Shown: positions 39,379 to 50,112, numbered from the stretch's first letter. The stretch is 64,000 bases of DNA from Yersinia rohdei ATCC 43380 (GCF_000173775.1 NZ_ACCD01000005.1:99450-163449), one strand, 5' to 3'. The notes: a model not told the origin generated them from the letters alone. Translations and numbers: made by a program.

Positions 39379-40158
39379 TTATTCTTCGTTTGCGCTCTCT
39401 TCGGTATCCAATGGCATCCGCCACAAACAACTGCCCCCTTTTTTCATCACTAAATCCAGACGTGACTCATGGGCTTTCAATTCATCTTCAGCAGCATAAA
39501 TTATTTTCAAACCGGATGCCGGGCGAGTAATTCGCTGGATATCTTCTGAAGAGTTATTTTGCGATTGATCGCCTTCCATTGAAAACGAAAGGGAGGTCTG
39601 ACCGCCGGTCATCGCCAAATAAACTTCTGCCAGAATTTCGGCATCGAGTAACGCGCCGTGCAGAGTTCGCTTAGTATTATCTATTAGATAGCGATCGCAC
39701 AGGGCATCAAGGTTATTTCGCTTGCCGGGGAACAAGCGGCGCGCCAGTAATAAGCTATCGGTGATGGTACAGAAGGTTTCCGTTTTCGGAATATCCTGCT
39801 GCAACATGCGGAATTCATAATCCATAAAGCCGATATCAAACGCCGCGTTATGGATGACTAACTCAGCACCCCGAATAAATTCAAGAAATTCCGGGGTAAT
39901 ATCGGCAAAAGTGGGCTTATCCGCCAAAAACTCATCACTGATACCATGAACGCCGTAAGCTTCAGGATCAATTAGGCGATCTGGTTTCACATAAACATGA
40001 AAATTTCTACCGGTCAGGCGGCGGTTGATCACTTCAACCGCACCGATCTCAATAATCCGGTGGCCTTCATAATGAACGCCCAGCTTATTCATACCGGTAG
40101 TTTCAGTATCCAGAACAATCTGTCTGGTCGGTGTAACTTGCATATTGCCAGTGCTCAT
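39379..40158 (-). CDS. dnaQ: DNA polymerase III epsilon subunit (proofreading exonuclease)
   Basis: 259 residues. DEDDh exonuclease motifs: Exo I LDTETTGM near residue 16, Exo II HNAAFDIGFMD near residue 102, Exo III HGALLDAEILAEVY near residue 165. The C-terminal part (GGSCLWRM) binds the alpha subunit. It proofreads replication. Its start MSTGNMQVTPTRQIVLD agrees with E. coli. Divergent from rnhA, 55 bp apart, and followed by tRNA-Asp, as in E. coli. Confidence 0.96.
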   Translation of the reverse strand: MSTGNMQVTPTRQIVLDTETTGMNKLGVHYEGHRIIEIGAVEVINRRLTGRNFHVYVKPDRLIDPEAYGVHGISDEFLADKPTFADITPEFLEFIRGAELVIHNAAFDIGFMDYEFRMLQQDIPKTETFCTITDSLLLARRLFPGKRNNLDALCDRYLIDNTKRTLHGALLDAEILAEVYLAMTGGQTSLSFSMEGDQSQNNSSEDIQRITRPASGLKIIYAAEDELKAHESRLDLVMKKGGSCLWRMPLDTEESANEE

Positions 40159-40213
40159 AGCGCTCGTTTATGTCAGACTTAACGTTTAAACAGATAGGAA
40201 GAGTCTACCAGAG

Positions 40214-40678
40214 ATGACTAAACAGGTAGAAATTTTCACCGACGGATCTTGTCTTGGCAATCCGGGCCCCGGTGGTTATGGTGCAATTTTGCGTTATAAG
40301 CAGCATGAAAGAACATTCAGCGCTGGCTATTTTCTGACAACTAACAACCGCATGGAGCTAATGGCAGCCATTGTTTCGCTGGAAGCCTTAACCTCACCTT
40401 GTGTGGTGACACTCAGCACCGACAGCCAATATGTTCGCCAGGGTATCACCCAATGGATCCATAATTGGAAAAAACGCGGTTGGAAAACAGCAGACCGTAA
40501 ACCGGTACGTAATGTCGATTTATGGCAGCGCCTGGATTTGGCTATCCAAACTCATACCGTGCAATGGGAATGGGTAAAAGGCCATGCTGGCCACCCGGAA
40601 AACGAACGCTGTGATGAACTTGCCCGCCAAGGCGCTAATTCACCCACATTAGAAGATACGGGCTACAACCCCGATTAA
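40214..40678 (+). CDS. rnhA: Ribonuclease HI
   Basis: 154 residues, the family size. Catalytic carboxylates in [17 protein letters not shown] near residue 10, [13 protein letters not shown] near residue 48, [11 protein letters not shown] near residue 70 and the final [15 protein letters not shown] near residue 124. It removes RNA from RNA-DNA hybrids. Divergent from dnaQ. Confidence 0.97.
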   Translation: MTKQVEIFTDGSCLGNPGPGGYGAILRYKQHERTFSAGYFLTTNNRMELMAAIVSLEALTSPCVVTLSTDSQYVRQGITQWIHNWKKRGWKTADRKPVRNVDLWQRLDLAIQTHTVQWEWVKGHAGHPENERCDELARQGANSPTLEDTGYNPD

Positions 40679-40687
40679 CAGGCCAAG

Positions 40688-41407
40688 TCAGGGTTGGTCA
40701 CGATAACTTTTCGTGGCACCGACTGCCCGGCTGAACCAAGGTTTACGTGCACCGGACTTCATCGGATTGAAGGTCAATGGAATGGTGCGCTTACGGGCAA
40801 CAATCAAACTCACACAACCCAATGCAGGCAAATGGGTGCTGATAAAGTGCCCACCTTCTTTATGCCACGGCAAAACGTGAAAACGTGATAAATGCAACAC
40901 TTCATAATTCAGTAAACTGAGCCAATCTAACAACCGCATCTGGGTAAACATTCGGCTGACGTATGGCTGCCGCTGGCGTAATAACGGCACCAACTTACCA
41001 GCGCCGAGCAGACTCAGCGGATTAAAATTGCTGATAACCAACCAGCCATCATCAATCAGCACGCGATCCACTTCACGTAAAATACGATGCGGATCAGCAG
41101 CATAGGCTAAAGTATGAGACAGCAAACAAGCATCCACTGATTTTTCGGCAAAAGGTAATTGATACGGGCTGGCAAGCACTTGCATATTCTTGCCCTGCTC
41201 CCCAACATTAACCTGATGGGAAATTGCACATTTATCACTGGCGATTTCAGCACTCAAATGGCCTATTTTCAATAAATGGAAACCAAAGAATTTCGGCCAC
41301 CAAGGCTGCAATTGCTGCTCAATGGCTGAGCGATAATATTCTCCCCAAGGTAACTCAGCCCAAGATGCGGGCGCATCGATTTTTTGGCTTATTTGCGCTG
41401 GTTTCAT
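40688..41407 (-). CDS. yafS: SAM-dependent methyltransferase YafS
   Basis: 239 residues, class I methyltransferase (methyltransferase type 11). The central segment [21 protein letters not shown] corresponds to the conserved post-motif-I and acidic regions. It matches E. coli YafS in size and place, between rnhA and gloB. Substrate unknown. It is divergent from gloB with 49 bp between starts. Confidence 0.9.
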   Translation of the reverse strand: MKPAQISQKIDAPASWAELPWGEYYRSAIEQQLQPWWPKFFGFHLLKIGHLSAEIASDKCAISHQVNVGEQGKNMQVLASPYQLPFAEKSVDACLLSHTLAYAADPHRILREVDRVLIDDGWLVISNFNPLSLLGAGKLVPLLRQRQPYVSRMFTQMRLLDWLSLLNYEVLHLSRFHVLPWHKEGGHFISTHLPALGCVSLIVARKRTIPLTFNPMKSGARKPWFSRAVGATKSYRDQP

Positions 41408-41456
41408 GTTTTATTATCTTCTTTTTCTTTCAAATTATTGCCAAAAAGAGGTTTCA

Positions 41457-42212
41457 ATGAATCTTATCAGTATTCCGGCATTTCAAGATAACTACATTTG
41501 GCTATTGGTCGATGCCCAAAAACGCTGTGTTATCGTGGATCCCGGCGAGTCCGCGCCAGTACTGGCCGCGCTGAACCAAGGTCAATACCTTCCTCAAGCC
41601 ATATTATTAACTCATCACCATCACGACCACGTGGGTGGAGTGGCCGATTTACGCCAACATTACCCTGACATTCCCGTTTATGGGCCACAAGAAACAGCGA
41701 ATAAAGGCGCGACAATTATCGTAAATGGGGGTGATAACCTGACAATTGGTGACCAAAACTACCGTATTTTTGCCGTCCCCGGGCACACTCTAGGGCATAT
41801 TGCATACTACAGCGCACCTTATCTTTTCTGCGGTGACACGCTCTTTTCTGCCGGTTGCGGCAGGCTATTTGAAGGGACTCCGGCGCAAATGTACTCGTCA
41901 ATTCAACAGCTCGCGCAGCTTCCTGACGAAACCTTAATTTGTAGCGCGCATGAATATACTCTCGCCAATCTTAAGTTTGCCCGGTTTATTCTGCCCTCAG
42001 ACCAAGACATTGCCACATATCAACAGCAAATCATGCAATTACGGGCAAAAAACCTACCTAGCCTACCGGTAAAATTACATATTGAACGTAAAATTAATGT
42101 TTTTTTACGCTGTAATGACATTGATTTACAAAGAAAAATAGGCGTAATCTCTCCGCCAGACTCACTTGTATCAGTTTTTTCCGAATTACGCGCCCAGAAG
42201 GACCGCTTCTGA
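41457..42212 (+). CDS. gloB: Hydroxyacylglutathione hydrolase (glyoxalase II)
   Basis: 251 residues. Metallo-beta-lactamase signature [10 protein letters not shown] near residue 54 (two zinc/iron sites), [10 protein letters not shown] near residue 109, [12 protein letters not shown] near residue 126 and [14 protein letters not shown] near residue 165. It hydrolyses S-lactoylglutathione to lactate and glutathione. Start at MNLISIPAF; a longer frame upstream lacks a ribosome-binding site. Confidence 0.96.
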   Translation: MNLISIPAFQDNYIWLLVDAQKRCVIVDPGESAPVLAALNQGQYLPQAILLTHHHHDHVGGVADLRQHYPDIPVYGPQETANKGATIIVNGGDNLTIGDQNYRIFAVPGHTLGHIAYYSAPYLFCGDTLFSAGCGRLFEGTPAQMYSSIQQLAQLPDETLICSAHEYTLANLKFARFILPSDQDIATYQQQIMQLRAKNLPSLPVKLHIERKINVFLRCNDIDLQRKIGVISPPDSLVSVFSELRAQKDRF

Positions 42213-42283
42213 GCTTTTAGTTGTGTTTTTTATTGAAGCAAAGTATGATTGCTCGTCTTTTAAGCAACTACATTGACACACAC

Positions 42284-43561
42284 ATGAAGACCAAAGCGAT
42301 ATTTCTCGCCTCAGTCTTGCTTGTTGGGTGCCAGTCGTCCAAGGTGGGCGTACAGGCTCCTGTACAGCATGCACAGAGTTTGTCTTCGGCAGGTCAAGAA
42401 AGTGAAGCAGGAGAGTACACAAATAGTGCCCGAGAGGGTTCCGCGCGATGGCTGGATAGTGAAAGTAGCCTAGCGCAGCAAGATTTGTGGAACTTCATTA
42501 GCGACGAGCTGAAGATGAAGGTTCCGGAAAATTCCCGGATCCGTGAACAAAAGCAAAAATTTTTAAAAAATAAGAGCTATCTCCACGATGTAACATTACG
42601 GGCAGAGCCGTACATGTACCTGATAGTCGAGCAGATTAAAAAACGTAAGATGCCGATGGAATTGGTACTGCTACCCATAGTGGAGAGCGCTTTTGACCCA
42701 CACGCGACATCATCCGCCAACGCCGCAGGGCTATGGCAGATAGTGCCAAGTACCGGTCGAAATTATGGCTTAAAACAAAACCAATGGTATGACGGCCGCA
42801 GAGATGTGGTGGCTTCTACCAAAGCAGCGCTTGATATCATGGAGCGCCTGAACAAAATGTTTGACGGTGACTGGTTATTAACAGTCGCTGCGTATAACAG
42901 TGGTGAAGGCAGAGTGATGCAGGCGGTGAAAGCGAATAAGGCAAAGGGTAAACCGACTAATTTTTGGGCATTGTCGCTTCCGCGTGAAACGTCAGTTTAT
43001 GTTCCAAAAATGCTGGCCTTGGGTGATTTAATTAAGAACAGTAAAAAGTACGGTATAAACTTACCTGAAACCGACGAAGACCGTGCATTAGCGCGTGTTG
43101 ATGTTGGTCAGCAGATACAGCTAACTCAGGCGGCTGAGATGGCGGGGATGTCACTTACCAAGTTGAAATCCTTTAATTCTGGGTATAAGCGCAATGTAAC
43201 GGCACCAGCTGGACATGGTCCTCGTTATATTATGTTGCCGAAAGCCCATGCTGAGCAGCTTAAAGATTCATTGGCAGATACCGATATTGCTGCGGTTCAA
43301 CCAACCAAGTTGGCACAGAACAGCACAAAGTCAGCATCGAGTTCGCAGTATAAAGTTCGCTCCGGCGATACCTTATCTACGATTGCCAAGCGGTTGAATA
43401 TCAAGACCAGCGATTTGCAGAGTTGGAACAACTTACGTGCCTCGAGCACCTTAAAAGTTGGGCAAACCCTGCAACTGGCAAGCAATACAACCAACAACAG
43501 CATCACCTATAAAGTTCGTCAGGGTGATCTTTTGCCAGTATTGCCAAGCGTCACGGTGTAA
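42284..43561 (+). CDS. mltD: Membrane-bound lytic murein transglycosylase D, frameshifted in second LysM
   Basis: Lipoprotein signal MKTKAIFLASVLLVGC with the acylated Cys at residue 16. The SLT domain holds the catalytic Glu in VESAFDPHATSSANAAGLWQ near residue 128. A first LysM domain, YKVRSGDTLSTIAKRLN, follows. The second LysM opens with YKVRQGD but the frame then shifts and ends at 43561, giving 425 residues. One base (a T after GGTGAT) appears missing at about 43529-43533. The in-frame continuation is listed separately. MltD cleaves peptidoglycan glycan strands at the outer membrane. Confidence 0.9.
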   Translation: MKTKAIFLASVLLVGCQSSKVGVQAPVQHAQSLSSAGQESEAGEYTNSAREGSARWLDSESSLAQQDLWNFISDELKMKVPENSRIREQKQKFLKNKSYLHDVTLRAEPYMYLIVEQIKKRKMPMELVLLPIVESAFDPHATSSANAAGLWQIVPSTGRNYGLKQNQWYDGRRDVVASTKAALDIMERLNKMFDGDWLLTVAAYNSGEGRVMQAVKANKAKGKPTNFWALSLPRETSVYVPKMLALGDLIKNSKKYGINLPETDEDRALARVDVGQQIQLTQAAEMAGMSLTKLKSFNSGYKRNVTAPAGHGPRYIMLPKAHAEQLKDSLADTDIAAVQPTKLAQNSTKSASSSQYKVRSGDTLSTIAKRLNIKTSDLQSWNNLRASSTLKVGQTLQLASNTTNNSITYKVRQGDLLPVLPSVTV

Positions 43562-43671
43562 ACACCGACGATGTGATGCGATGGAATTCGGTAGTCAGCA
43601 AAGCTAATAAGTTACTACCAGGTTTGAAGTTGACGTTGTTTGTTAACAATAAATCAAACCCGGAAGCATAA
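43535..43671 (+). pseudogene. Out-of-frame end of mltD second LysM
   Basis: Read one frame over from mltD, 43535-43671 encodes FASIAKRHGVNTDDVMRWNS and then a conserved end, KLTLFVNNKSNPEA, before TAA. It is the expected LysM C-terminus. So the mltD gene was 42284-43671 before a one-base loss, or the base is a sequencing error. Peptidoglycan affinity would be reduced if real. Confidence 0.85.
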
Positions 43672-43695
43672 AGTTAGCATCGCTATTAAGCTGTT

Positions 43696-43723
43696 AAAAA
43701 GCACCCTGCGGGGTGCTTTTTTT
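43696..43723 (+). terminator. Terminator after mltD
   Basis: Stem GCACCC / GGGTGC with a 4-nt loop and seven T. It coincides with the stop end of yafD on the other strand. Confidence 0.9.
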
Positions 43724-44504
43724 ATGGCTGGAATTCGACCAGTAGAGGGTTGTGATCAGACGCTCGAGTCACTAAGACCGATGCATCTGCCAGTGTCAGT
43801 TCACGGTAAAACACAAAATCGAGAGGTCGACCAAATGCTCGGCTACGGTAATCTGACAGGAATTCAACTTCCGCCAACCCCGCCCCTTGGGCAAAACGCT
43901 GTAAAGCATTAACCCGCTGACGACTCCAGGCATTGAAATCCCCCGCCAGAATGACTGGGCCACGGTGCAAAGCAATTTGCTCACCAATAGGCTCGAGCTG
44001 TTTACTGTAAACATCAACGCCAAAACTGAAATTCACCGCATGGATATTTACGACCATCAATAAACGGCCATCATGGATAGGATAAACTGTAACCAATGCC
44101 GACTTAGACAAGCGCAGCAGTGGCTCCCGCTCACGTAGTGGGCAGCAGTAGACTGGGTGAGTGGCAGCTAATGTCATAACACCTGAAGGGTGCTGAGGCA
44201 GTGCAAAAGCCGGAACCTGATCCGCCGCTTGATAATGAGACGTAGCAAACCTCACCAGCTCGGGTGTGGTTTGTGCTTCTTGCAGCAACATCAGTTGAGC
44301 ATCACGGCCAAAATCCTTGAGCACAGATAGCCATTCGGCCCGCTGTTGCTTAAAGATATTCCACACCATCACTCGCAGGAATTCTGAGGTAGGCAATGGT
44401 GCGCCAGGCGGTAACCCCTGCCCCAATTGCTTAGCGGAGCCTGGGAAAATCTGTTCAACCGGTTGACCTGCAACATACCGCATTGCATATGTTCGTTTCG
44501 GCAC
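43722..44504 (-). CDS. yafD: Endonuclease/exonuclease/phosphatase-family protein YafD
   Basis: 260 residues, EEP superfamily. [12 protein letters not shown] (metal-binding Glu), [25 protein letters not shown] and the terminal [10 protein letters not shown] are catalytic-region motifs. It matches E. coli YafD nearly throughout. It is probably a Mg-dependent phosphodiesterase; the true substrate is not known. Convergent with mltD. Confidence 0.93.
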   Translation of the reverse strand: MPKRTYAMRYVAGQPVEQIFPGSAKQLGQGLPPGAPLPTSEFLRVMVWNIFKQQRAEWLSVLKDFGRDAQLMLLQEAQTTPELVRFATSHYQAADQVPAFALPQHPSGVMTLAATHPVYCCPLREREPLLRLSKSALVTVYPIHDGRLLMVVNIHAVNFSFGVDVYSKQLEPIGEQIALHRGPVILAGDFNAWSRQRVNALQRFAQGAGLAEVEFLSDYRSRAFGRPLDFVFYRELTLADASVLVTRASDHNPLLVEFQP

Positions 44505-44691
44505 TTTGATGGCCTTCCCTTATCCGAGATCACTCTGGCGCGTGGCATAGCCGCAGCCAGTGGTTTTCTGATTATACGCCCAGATGTTCTGGTCAGTAAT
44601 GTCTTTTACCCAGGTAATGATACTGATATTGAGATATCTAAGGATGCATTCAGCCTATATCTTTAATAATGCACTAATAAGGCGCCTATTA

Positions 44692-44715
44692 ACAAAAAAA
44701 CCCGCAATTTGCGGG
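44692..44715 (-). terminator. Terminator of the MFS gene
   Basis: Stem CCCGC/GCGGG with a long T-run on the minus strand, 25 bp after the MFS stop. Confidence 0.85.
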
Positions 44716-44740
44716 CTGAAAAAGAAGATCTAAACTGGGT

Positions 44741-45922
44741 TTAGCGGGTAACAGCCTGATGCAGATACTGTTTATCCAACTTACCACTCAAGGTAACCAG
44801 CAATAATGCGCCTATCACTATCACCCCCCCAATCCAGGGTGTCTGCGCCAACCCAACTCGGGTAACCGCCTGACCACCAATTATTGACCCTAATGCAATT
44901 CCTACGTTAAATGCAGCAATATTCAATCCTGAAGCAACATCAACAGCATGTGGTGTGTACTCTTGCGCCTTTTGTACTACATAGACCTGCAACCCTGGCA
45001 CATTACCAAAAGCAAAAATGCCCATCACCAACAGTGTAATCAGTGCTGCAACACTGTGATTAGCACTGAACTGGAACACAAATAACAGTGCGGCTAATGC
45101 AGTAAAGATAAAGCTCAACGCCGGCACGGCACCATATTTATCCGCCAGCTTGCCTCCCCAGATGTTGCCAATGGCAACTGACACCCCGTAGGCCAGTAAA
45201 ATCCAGCTTACTGCGGCGGCCGAGAACCCTGCCAGCTCTTGCATTACTGGGGCCAAAAAAGTAAACATGGTGAAAAATCCGCCATATCCTAATGCTGTAA
45301 TGGCATAAATCAGCAACAGCCGGGGATGAGTGAGTACTTGTAGCTGTTGTTTTATGCTGGCAGAAGCTTTCGTCGGAATATTATTTGGCACCAAAATAGT
45401 AGTTGCGATAACAGCGATAACACCAATAAGTGATACCGCCAAGAAGGTTTCTCGCCAACCAAAATGCTGCCCAATAAATGTGCCCAGCGGAACCCCCGTC
45501 ACTAATGCTACAGTCAAACCGCCAAACATAATGGCGATAGCCGAAGCTGCTTTTTCTTTAGGTACCAAGCTGGTGGCAATAGTGGTGCCAATAGAGAAAA
45601 ATACCCCATGAGCCAGGCCGGTTAATAAACGTGCAGCGACCAGGGTTCCATATCCGGGAGATTGCCATGCTAATAAATTCCCGAGAGTGAATAACATCAT
45701 CAACCCAATCAATAACATTTTGCGTGGGATTCGCCCTGTTAATGCAGTTAACACCGGAGCACCAATGGCGACCCCTAAGGCATAAATTGAAACTAATAAC
45801 CCCGCGGAAGGGACAGAAACACCCAATTGTTCAGCAATCGTCGGTATCAGCCCGACAATAACAAACTCCGTGGTACCAATAGCGAATGCACTGATGGTCA
45901 GTGCCAGTAAGGCAAGCGGCAT
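44741..45922 (-). CDS. MFS transporter, AraJ/YdhP-like (DHA1)
   Basis: 393 residues, twelve segments. N-terminal ISAFAIGTTEFVIVGLIPTIA and GVPLGTFIGQHFGWRETF (motif C region) are typical of the DHA1 exporters such as YdhP and AraJ. It probably exports sugars or drugs. It is divergent from the LysR gene yafC, which is likely to control it; GGAG lies before its start. In E. coli yafD and yafC are adjacent, so this gene is an insertion relative to that order. Confidence 0.88.
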   Translation of the reverse strand: MPLALLALTISAFAIGTTEFVIVGLIPTIAEQLGVSVPSAGLLVSIYALGVAIGAPVLTALTGRIPRKMLLIGLMMLFTLGNLLAWQSPGYGTLVAARLLTGLAHGVFFSIGTTIATSLVPKEKAASAIAIMFGGLTVALVTGVPLGTFIGQHFGWRETFLAVSLIGVIAVIATTILVPNNIPTKASASIKQQLQVLTHPRLLLIYAITALGYGGFFTMFTFLAPVMQELAGFSAAAVSWILLAYGVSVAIGNIWGGKLADKYGAVPALSFIFTALAALLFVFQFSANHSVAALITLLVMGIFAFGNVPGLQVYVVQKAQEYTPHAVDVASGLNIAAFNVGIALGSIIGGQAVTRVGLAQTPWIGGVIVIGALLLVTLSGKLDKQYLHQAVTR

Positions 45923-45998
45923 TATTTACTCCAGAAACTCAGTTCAGTTAACAACAATTCAATTTGATAGCGGCAATTATGTACCTATGTTTAAATGA

Positions 45999-46029
45999 CA
46001 AAAATGCTCAAAATATCAAAATATTTTTG
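45999..46029. promoter_or_regulatory. Dyad in the MFS/yafC divergent promoter
   Basis: Outer arms CAAAAAT (45999-46005) and ATTTTTG (46023-46029), inner arms AAATAT/ATATTT. It lies just before yafC, a usual place for LysR autoregulation. Confidence 0.4.
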
Positions 46030-46043
46030 CTGGAGTGGCAACA

Positions 46044-46946
46044 ATGAAAGCAAATTCAGATGAACTAATTACCTTTGTTACTGTGGTGGAATGTGGCAGT
46101 TTCAGCCGGGCAGCAGAGCAGCTTGAACAAGCAAATTCAGTAGTAAGCCGGGCAGTAAAAAAGCTGGAAAGCAAGCTGGGCGTGACTTTGCTTAATCGCA
46201 CCACCCGGCAAATAAGCTTAACTCAGGAAGGCGAACACTATTTTCGGCGGGTACAAAATATTTTGCGGGATATGGCGGCAGCAGAAAATGAACTGCTAGA
46301 CAGCCAATTGAATCCCAAAGGATTACTGCGCATTGATGCTTCAACCCCGGTATTGCTGCATATTATTGCGCCGCTGATGGTTGAGTTTCGCCAGCGCTAT
46401 CCACTGGTAGCCTTATCTTTGGTTTCATCTGAAACATTTATAAATCTTATTGAGCGGAAAGTTGATATTGCTATCAGAGTTGGCACTTTGCAGGATTCGA
46501 CCTTGCGAGCCAGAAAACTCATGACCAGTTATCGCCATATTTTGGCCTCACCGGCCTATCTGAAACAGCATGGAACACCACAAACTGTGGCTGATTTACA
46601 GCATCATATCTGTTTAGGATTTAATGATTTACCGGTGCTAAATCGTTGGCCGCTGGCCGGGAGTGATGGGCAACTCTATGAAATAACATCAGATTTAACA
46701 TCAAATAACGGAGAGACACAGCGCCGCTTATGCCTTGAGGGGAATGGAATTGCCTGTTTGTCTGATTTCATGATTCAGCAAGACCTACAACGCGGAGATT
46801 TAATCCCCCTACTGGAAGAGCACATCCTGCCCGTGGCCATGCCCATTAATGCGGTGTACTACAGTGATCAAGCGATAAGTAATCGGCTGCGCTGTTTTAT
46901 TGATTTTATCAATGAACGTCTACTATCAACCGAGCCTATGAAATAA
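46044..46946 (+). CDS. yafC: LysR-family regulator YafC
   Basis: 300 residues. N-terminal LysR helix-turn-helix: [25 protein letters not shown]. Effector-binding domain follows, including [22 protein letters not shown]. It aligns closely with E. coli YafC over its whole length. Start at 46044 with GGAG 8 bp upstream; a GTG at 46035 sits on the Shine-Dalgarno. Probable target: the divergent MFS gene. Confidence 0.92.
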   Translation: MKANSDELITFVTVVECGSFSRAAEQLEQANSVVSRAVKKLESKLGVTLLNRTTRQISLTQEGEHYFRRVQNILRDMAAAENELLDSQLNPKGLLRIDASTPVLLHIIAPLMVEFRQRYPLVALSLVSSETFINLIERKVDIAIRVGTLQDSTLRARKLMTSYRHILASPAYLKQHGTPQTVADLQHHICLGFNDLPVLNRWPLAGSDGQLYEITSDLTSNNGETQRRLCLEGNGIACLSDFMIQQDLQRGDLIPLLEEHILPVAMPINAVYYSDQAISNRLRCFIDFINERLLSTEPMK

Positions 46947-47122
46947 AAACCACCAGACGGCAGACCAACACGGGTGAGTTAAGCCGGCAAAGAGAAAACA
47001 GAGAGGGGAGTAAAGCGCTACAGCCAGAGCCTACAGGGCGGTATTTACGGCAATGTTAGGTTTTGTGGAGACAAACTAAACCCCCTCCTGCAAGGCGGTT
47101 TAATTTGTTATTTAGGATGCTA

Positions 47123-47926
47123 TCAATCCCAGTTTGGTGCTAAACCATCCGGGCTGACAAGTCGCTGATTACGCTCTAAAGTGGCAATCAGCGCCATATC
47201 TTCCGGGCTTAAATGTAAGTCCTGAGCCAACAAGTTGCTGGCTAAATTCGCCACTTTGGTTGACGACGGAATCACACTGTAACCCAGTTGCATTGCCCAA
47301 CTTAAAATCACTTGGGCGGCTGTTGCACCATGCTGCAACGCGATGGTTTTGATAATTGGCTCTTCCAGAGCTTTACCATAGGCCAGTGTCATATAAGAAG
47401 TAATGGCAATTCCCTGTTCCTGAGCAAACTCAACAACCTTGCGATTCTGCAGCAAAGGAGAAAGTTCGATTTGGTTGGTAGCAATAGCTTCTGCCCCCAC
47501 TGCCGCGATGGCCTGTTTCATTAAATCAATGGTGAAGTTAGAAATACCTATTTGGCGGGTTAATCCCAGCTCTTTGGCTTTCATCAATTCAGCCATAAAT
47601 TCAGCCACAGAAACTTCGTCATTGGGTGATGGCCAGTGAATTAAGGTTAAATCCACATAATCTGTTTGCAACTTCTGCAAACTGACTCGCAGGCTAGGGA
47701 TTAATTCCCCTTGCGCTAAATTAGCAATCCAAATCTTGGTGGTGATAAATAGCTCATCACGTTTGATACCACTTTCTGCTATAGCTTGCCCAACAGCGGC
47801 TTCATTGTCATATATTTGGGCGGTATCAATGGCACGATAGCCCAGTTTTAAAGCCTGGCTAACTGAATCAATAACGACTTGATCTTGAAGGCGAAACGTT
47901 CCCAGACCGAATGCAGGTATGCTCAT
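47123..47926 (-). CDS. dkgB: 2,5-didehydrogluconate reductase DkgB
   Basis: 267 residues, aldo/keto reductase family. [13 protein letters not shown] (catalytic Asp/Tyr), [11 protein letters not shown] (Lys) and [10 protein letters not shown] (His) are visible; [12 protein letters not shown] binds NADPH. It reduces 2,5-diketogluconate and methylglyoxal. Good GAGGAATTACT site. In E. coli it also neighbours yafC. It is 210 bp beyond the last ape gene. Confidence 0.93.
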   Translation of the reverse strand: MSIPAFGLGTFRLQDQVVIDSVSQALKLGYRAIDTAQIYDNEAAVGQAIAESGIKRDELFITTKIWIANLAQGELIPSLRVSLQKLQTDYVDLTLIHWPSPNDEVSVAEFMAELMKAKELGLTRQIGISNFTIDLMKQAIAAVGAEAIATNQIELSPLLQNRKVVEFAQEQGIAITSYMTLAYGKALEEPIIKTIALQHGATAAQVILSWAMQLGYSVIPSSTKVANLASNLLAQDLHLSPEDMALIATLERNQRLVSPDGLAPNWD

Positions 47927-48136
47927 AGTAATTCCTCATATTGAACAGAGATGATTTTATTGTAATTAGACAATAAGTCATTGATGTTTAAAGATTGGCA
48001 ATCTACTGAGAAGCCACTAACTTATGCTTCCCGGTAGAAATCTAAGGTGATTATGCCTAGAGTTTTATTGCCAAAAAACACCACATTCAACACAATACTT
48101 TTGATAAATACTCAACAATGAGGAAATCAAGCACCA

Positions 48137-49384
48137 TCACGGCCAGCGACGGATCACCAATGATGTATTAATGCCACCAAAGGCGAAATTATTGGTTTGG
48201 AAGAATTCGGTATCAATGCAGCGCCCCTCCCCCATGAGATAATCCAGGTCACCACAGGCGGGGTCTGGGTCAGTCAGGTTAATGGTGGGGGCAAAACGCC
48301 CTGCTCGCATCATCTCCAAACTGATCCAAGCTTCAAGAGCACCGCAGGCCCCTAAGGTATGGCCAAAATAACTTTTCAACGAAGAAATTGGCGTCCGGTT
48401 ACCAAAAACAGCGGCAGTAGCCTGACTTTCTGCAATATCGCCACGTTCAGTTGCCGTGCCGTGGGCACTGATATAGCCAATATCAGCGGCAGCCAGACCT
48501 GAGCTCAGTAATGCCTTTTCAATACAAATTTGCATCGTTTCTTTTTGTGGTTGAGTAATATGGCTGGCATCACAATTAGTATAGAAACCAATAATCTCAC
48601 CATAGATAGTGGCTCCACGCGCTGTGGCATGTTCCAACTCTTCCAGAATAAGTGTCCCGGCACCTTCGCCGATCACCAAACCATCGCGCTGACTATCAAA
48701 GGGTTTAGGTGATAATTTCGGTGAATCATTTAGCTGACTGGTCGCAAATAAGGTATCAAACACCGCGGCCTCTGAAGGGCACAGCTCTTCCGCACCACCA
48801 GCAACCATAACAGTTTGATAACCATGACGAATAGCTTCATAAGCATAGCCGATGGCCTGACTACCTGAGGTACAAGCACTGGAGGTAGGGATAACCCGAC
48901 CACGCAAACCAAAAAATAACCCGGTGTTCACCGCCGCCGTATGGGGCATCATTTGCACATAGGTGGTGCCAGTAATGTTATTGGTATGTTTTTCAGTCAA
49001 CATGGTGGCAAATTCACTGACTGGCTTGGTGCTGCCGGTTGAGGAGCCGTAAGCAATTCCGGTTTCACCATTGGTCAGGACATTTTCACCGAGTAACCCA
49101 GCCTGCTCCAACGCCAACTCAGTTGCTCGGGTGGCCAATAATGATACCCGCCCCATCGAGCGAATGCGCTTGCGGGTGTAATGTGCCGGTATCACAAAAT
49201 CGTTAATTGGTGCGCCTAAATGGGTATTCAGCCCCTGATACTCTTCCCACTGCGGCATATATTGCACCGCATTTTCGCCGGCATAGATACGTGCCGAAAC
49301 ATCAGCCCAGTTATTGCCAAAGGCGGTGACGCCGCTCATCCCGGTAATCACAACTCTTTTGGTGGCAACCATACCGCTGCTCAT
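48137..49384 (-). CDS. apeR: 3-oxoacyl-ACP synthase, ApeR-like (FabF type)
   Basis: 415 residues, FabF/KAS II fold. Catalytic Cys in PTSSACTSGSQAIG near residue 172, His in ISAHGTATERGD near residue 315 and FGHTLGACGALE near residue 351. It extends the polyene chain. Its ATG overlaps apeQ by 4 bp. Last gene of the minus-strand operon. Naming follows the E. coli/Xenorhabdus aryl-polyene order; the individual letters rest on order and family. Confidence 0.9.
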   Translation of the reverse strand: MSSGMVATKRVVITGMSGVTAFGNNWADVSARIYAGENAVQYMPQWEEYQGLNTHLGAPINDFVIPAHYTRKRIRSMGRVSLLATRATELALEQAGLLGENVLTNGETGIAYGSSTGSTKPVSEFATMLTEKHTNNITGTTYVQMMPHTAAVNTGLFFGLRGRVIPTSSACTSGSQAIGYAYEAIRHGYQTVMVAGGAEELCPSEAAVFDTLFATSQLNDSPKLSPKPFDSQRDGLVIGEGAGTLILEELEHATARGATIYGEIIGFYTNCDASHITQPQKETMQICIEKALLSSGLAAADIGYISAHGTATERGDIAESQATAAVFGNRTPISSLKSYFGHTLGACGALEAWISLEMMRAGRFAPTINLTDPDPACGDLDYLMGEGRCIDTEFFQTNNFAFGGINTSLVIRRWP

Positions 49385-50112
49385 ATCATTCCTCCATTGA
49401 TTGAAATCACCTGACGAGTAACATACCCGGCAATATCTGACATCAAATAACTGGCTAACCCAGCCACCTCTTCGGCCTCTCCCATCCGTTTCAGTGGGAT
49501 CATCCGCATCGCTTCATCCAGTGCAATCGGCTCCATATTTATCATGCCGGTATCAATCAGCCCTGGCGCAATACAATTGACAGTGATTTTTCGTTTCGCC
49601 AGCTCCAAGGCGAGCGCCTTACAGGCACCAATAACACCGGCTTTGGCTGCACTGTAATTAACCTGTCCACGGTTACCAACCACACCTGAAACTGAAGAAA
49701 GCACAATGATGCGCCCTCCTTTACGTAAGCCAATCATCGGCATCACGCAGGGGTGTAATACGTTATAGAAGCTGTCCAAATTGGTATGAATGACGCCATC
49801 CCAATCCTCGTCCGTCAGTGCCGGAAAGGCACCGTCACGAGTAATACCCGCATTGTTTACCACACCGTAATAACCACCATGTGCGGCGATATCCTGCTCC
49901 AGCGCGTCTTTACACTGCTGCCTTGCACTGATATCAAAATTGATAACGCGCCCTTCGCCCCCTGCGTCAGTTATCTGAGCCAGAGTTTCTGCACCACCTG
50001 CGGCATCTCGGTGATAATGCACCACAACTAAAAATCCATCTGCAGCCAGACGAAGTGCAATCGCCCGCCCAATCCCTTTGCTCGCCCCAGTAACTAAAAC
50101 AGAACGCTTCAT
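49381..50112 (-). CDS. apeQ: 3-oxoacyl-ACP reductase, ApeQ-like (FabG type)
   Basis: 243 residues, short-chain dehydrogenase. Cofactor loop VTGASKGIGRAIALRL near residue 7, NNAGITRDGA near residue 87, catalytic Ser and YSAAKAG (Tyr-Lys) near residue 153. It reduces the beta-keto intermediate with NADPH. Overlaps apeP and apeR by 4 bp each. Confidence 0.93.
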   Translation of the reverse strand: MKRSVLVTGASKGIGRAIALRLAADGFLVVVHYHRDAAGGAETLAQITDAGGEGRVINFDISARQQCKDALEQDIAAHGGYYGVVNNAGITRDGAFPALTDEDWDGVIHTNLDSFYNVLHPCVMPMIGLRKGGRIIVLSSVSGVVGNRGQVNYSAAKAGVIGACKALALELAKRKITVNCIAPGLIDTGMINMEPIALDEAMRMIPLKRMGEAEEVAGLASYLMSDIAGYVTRQVISINGGMI

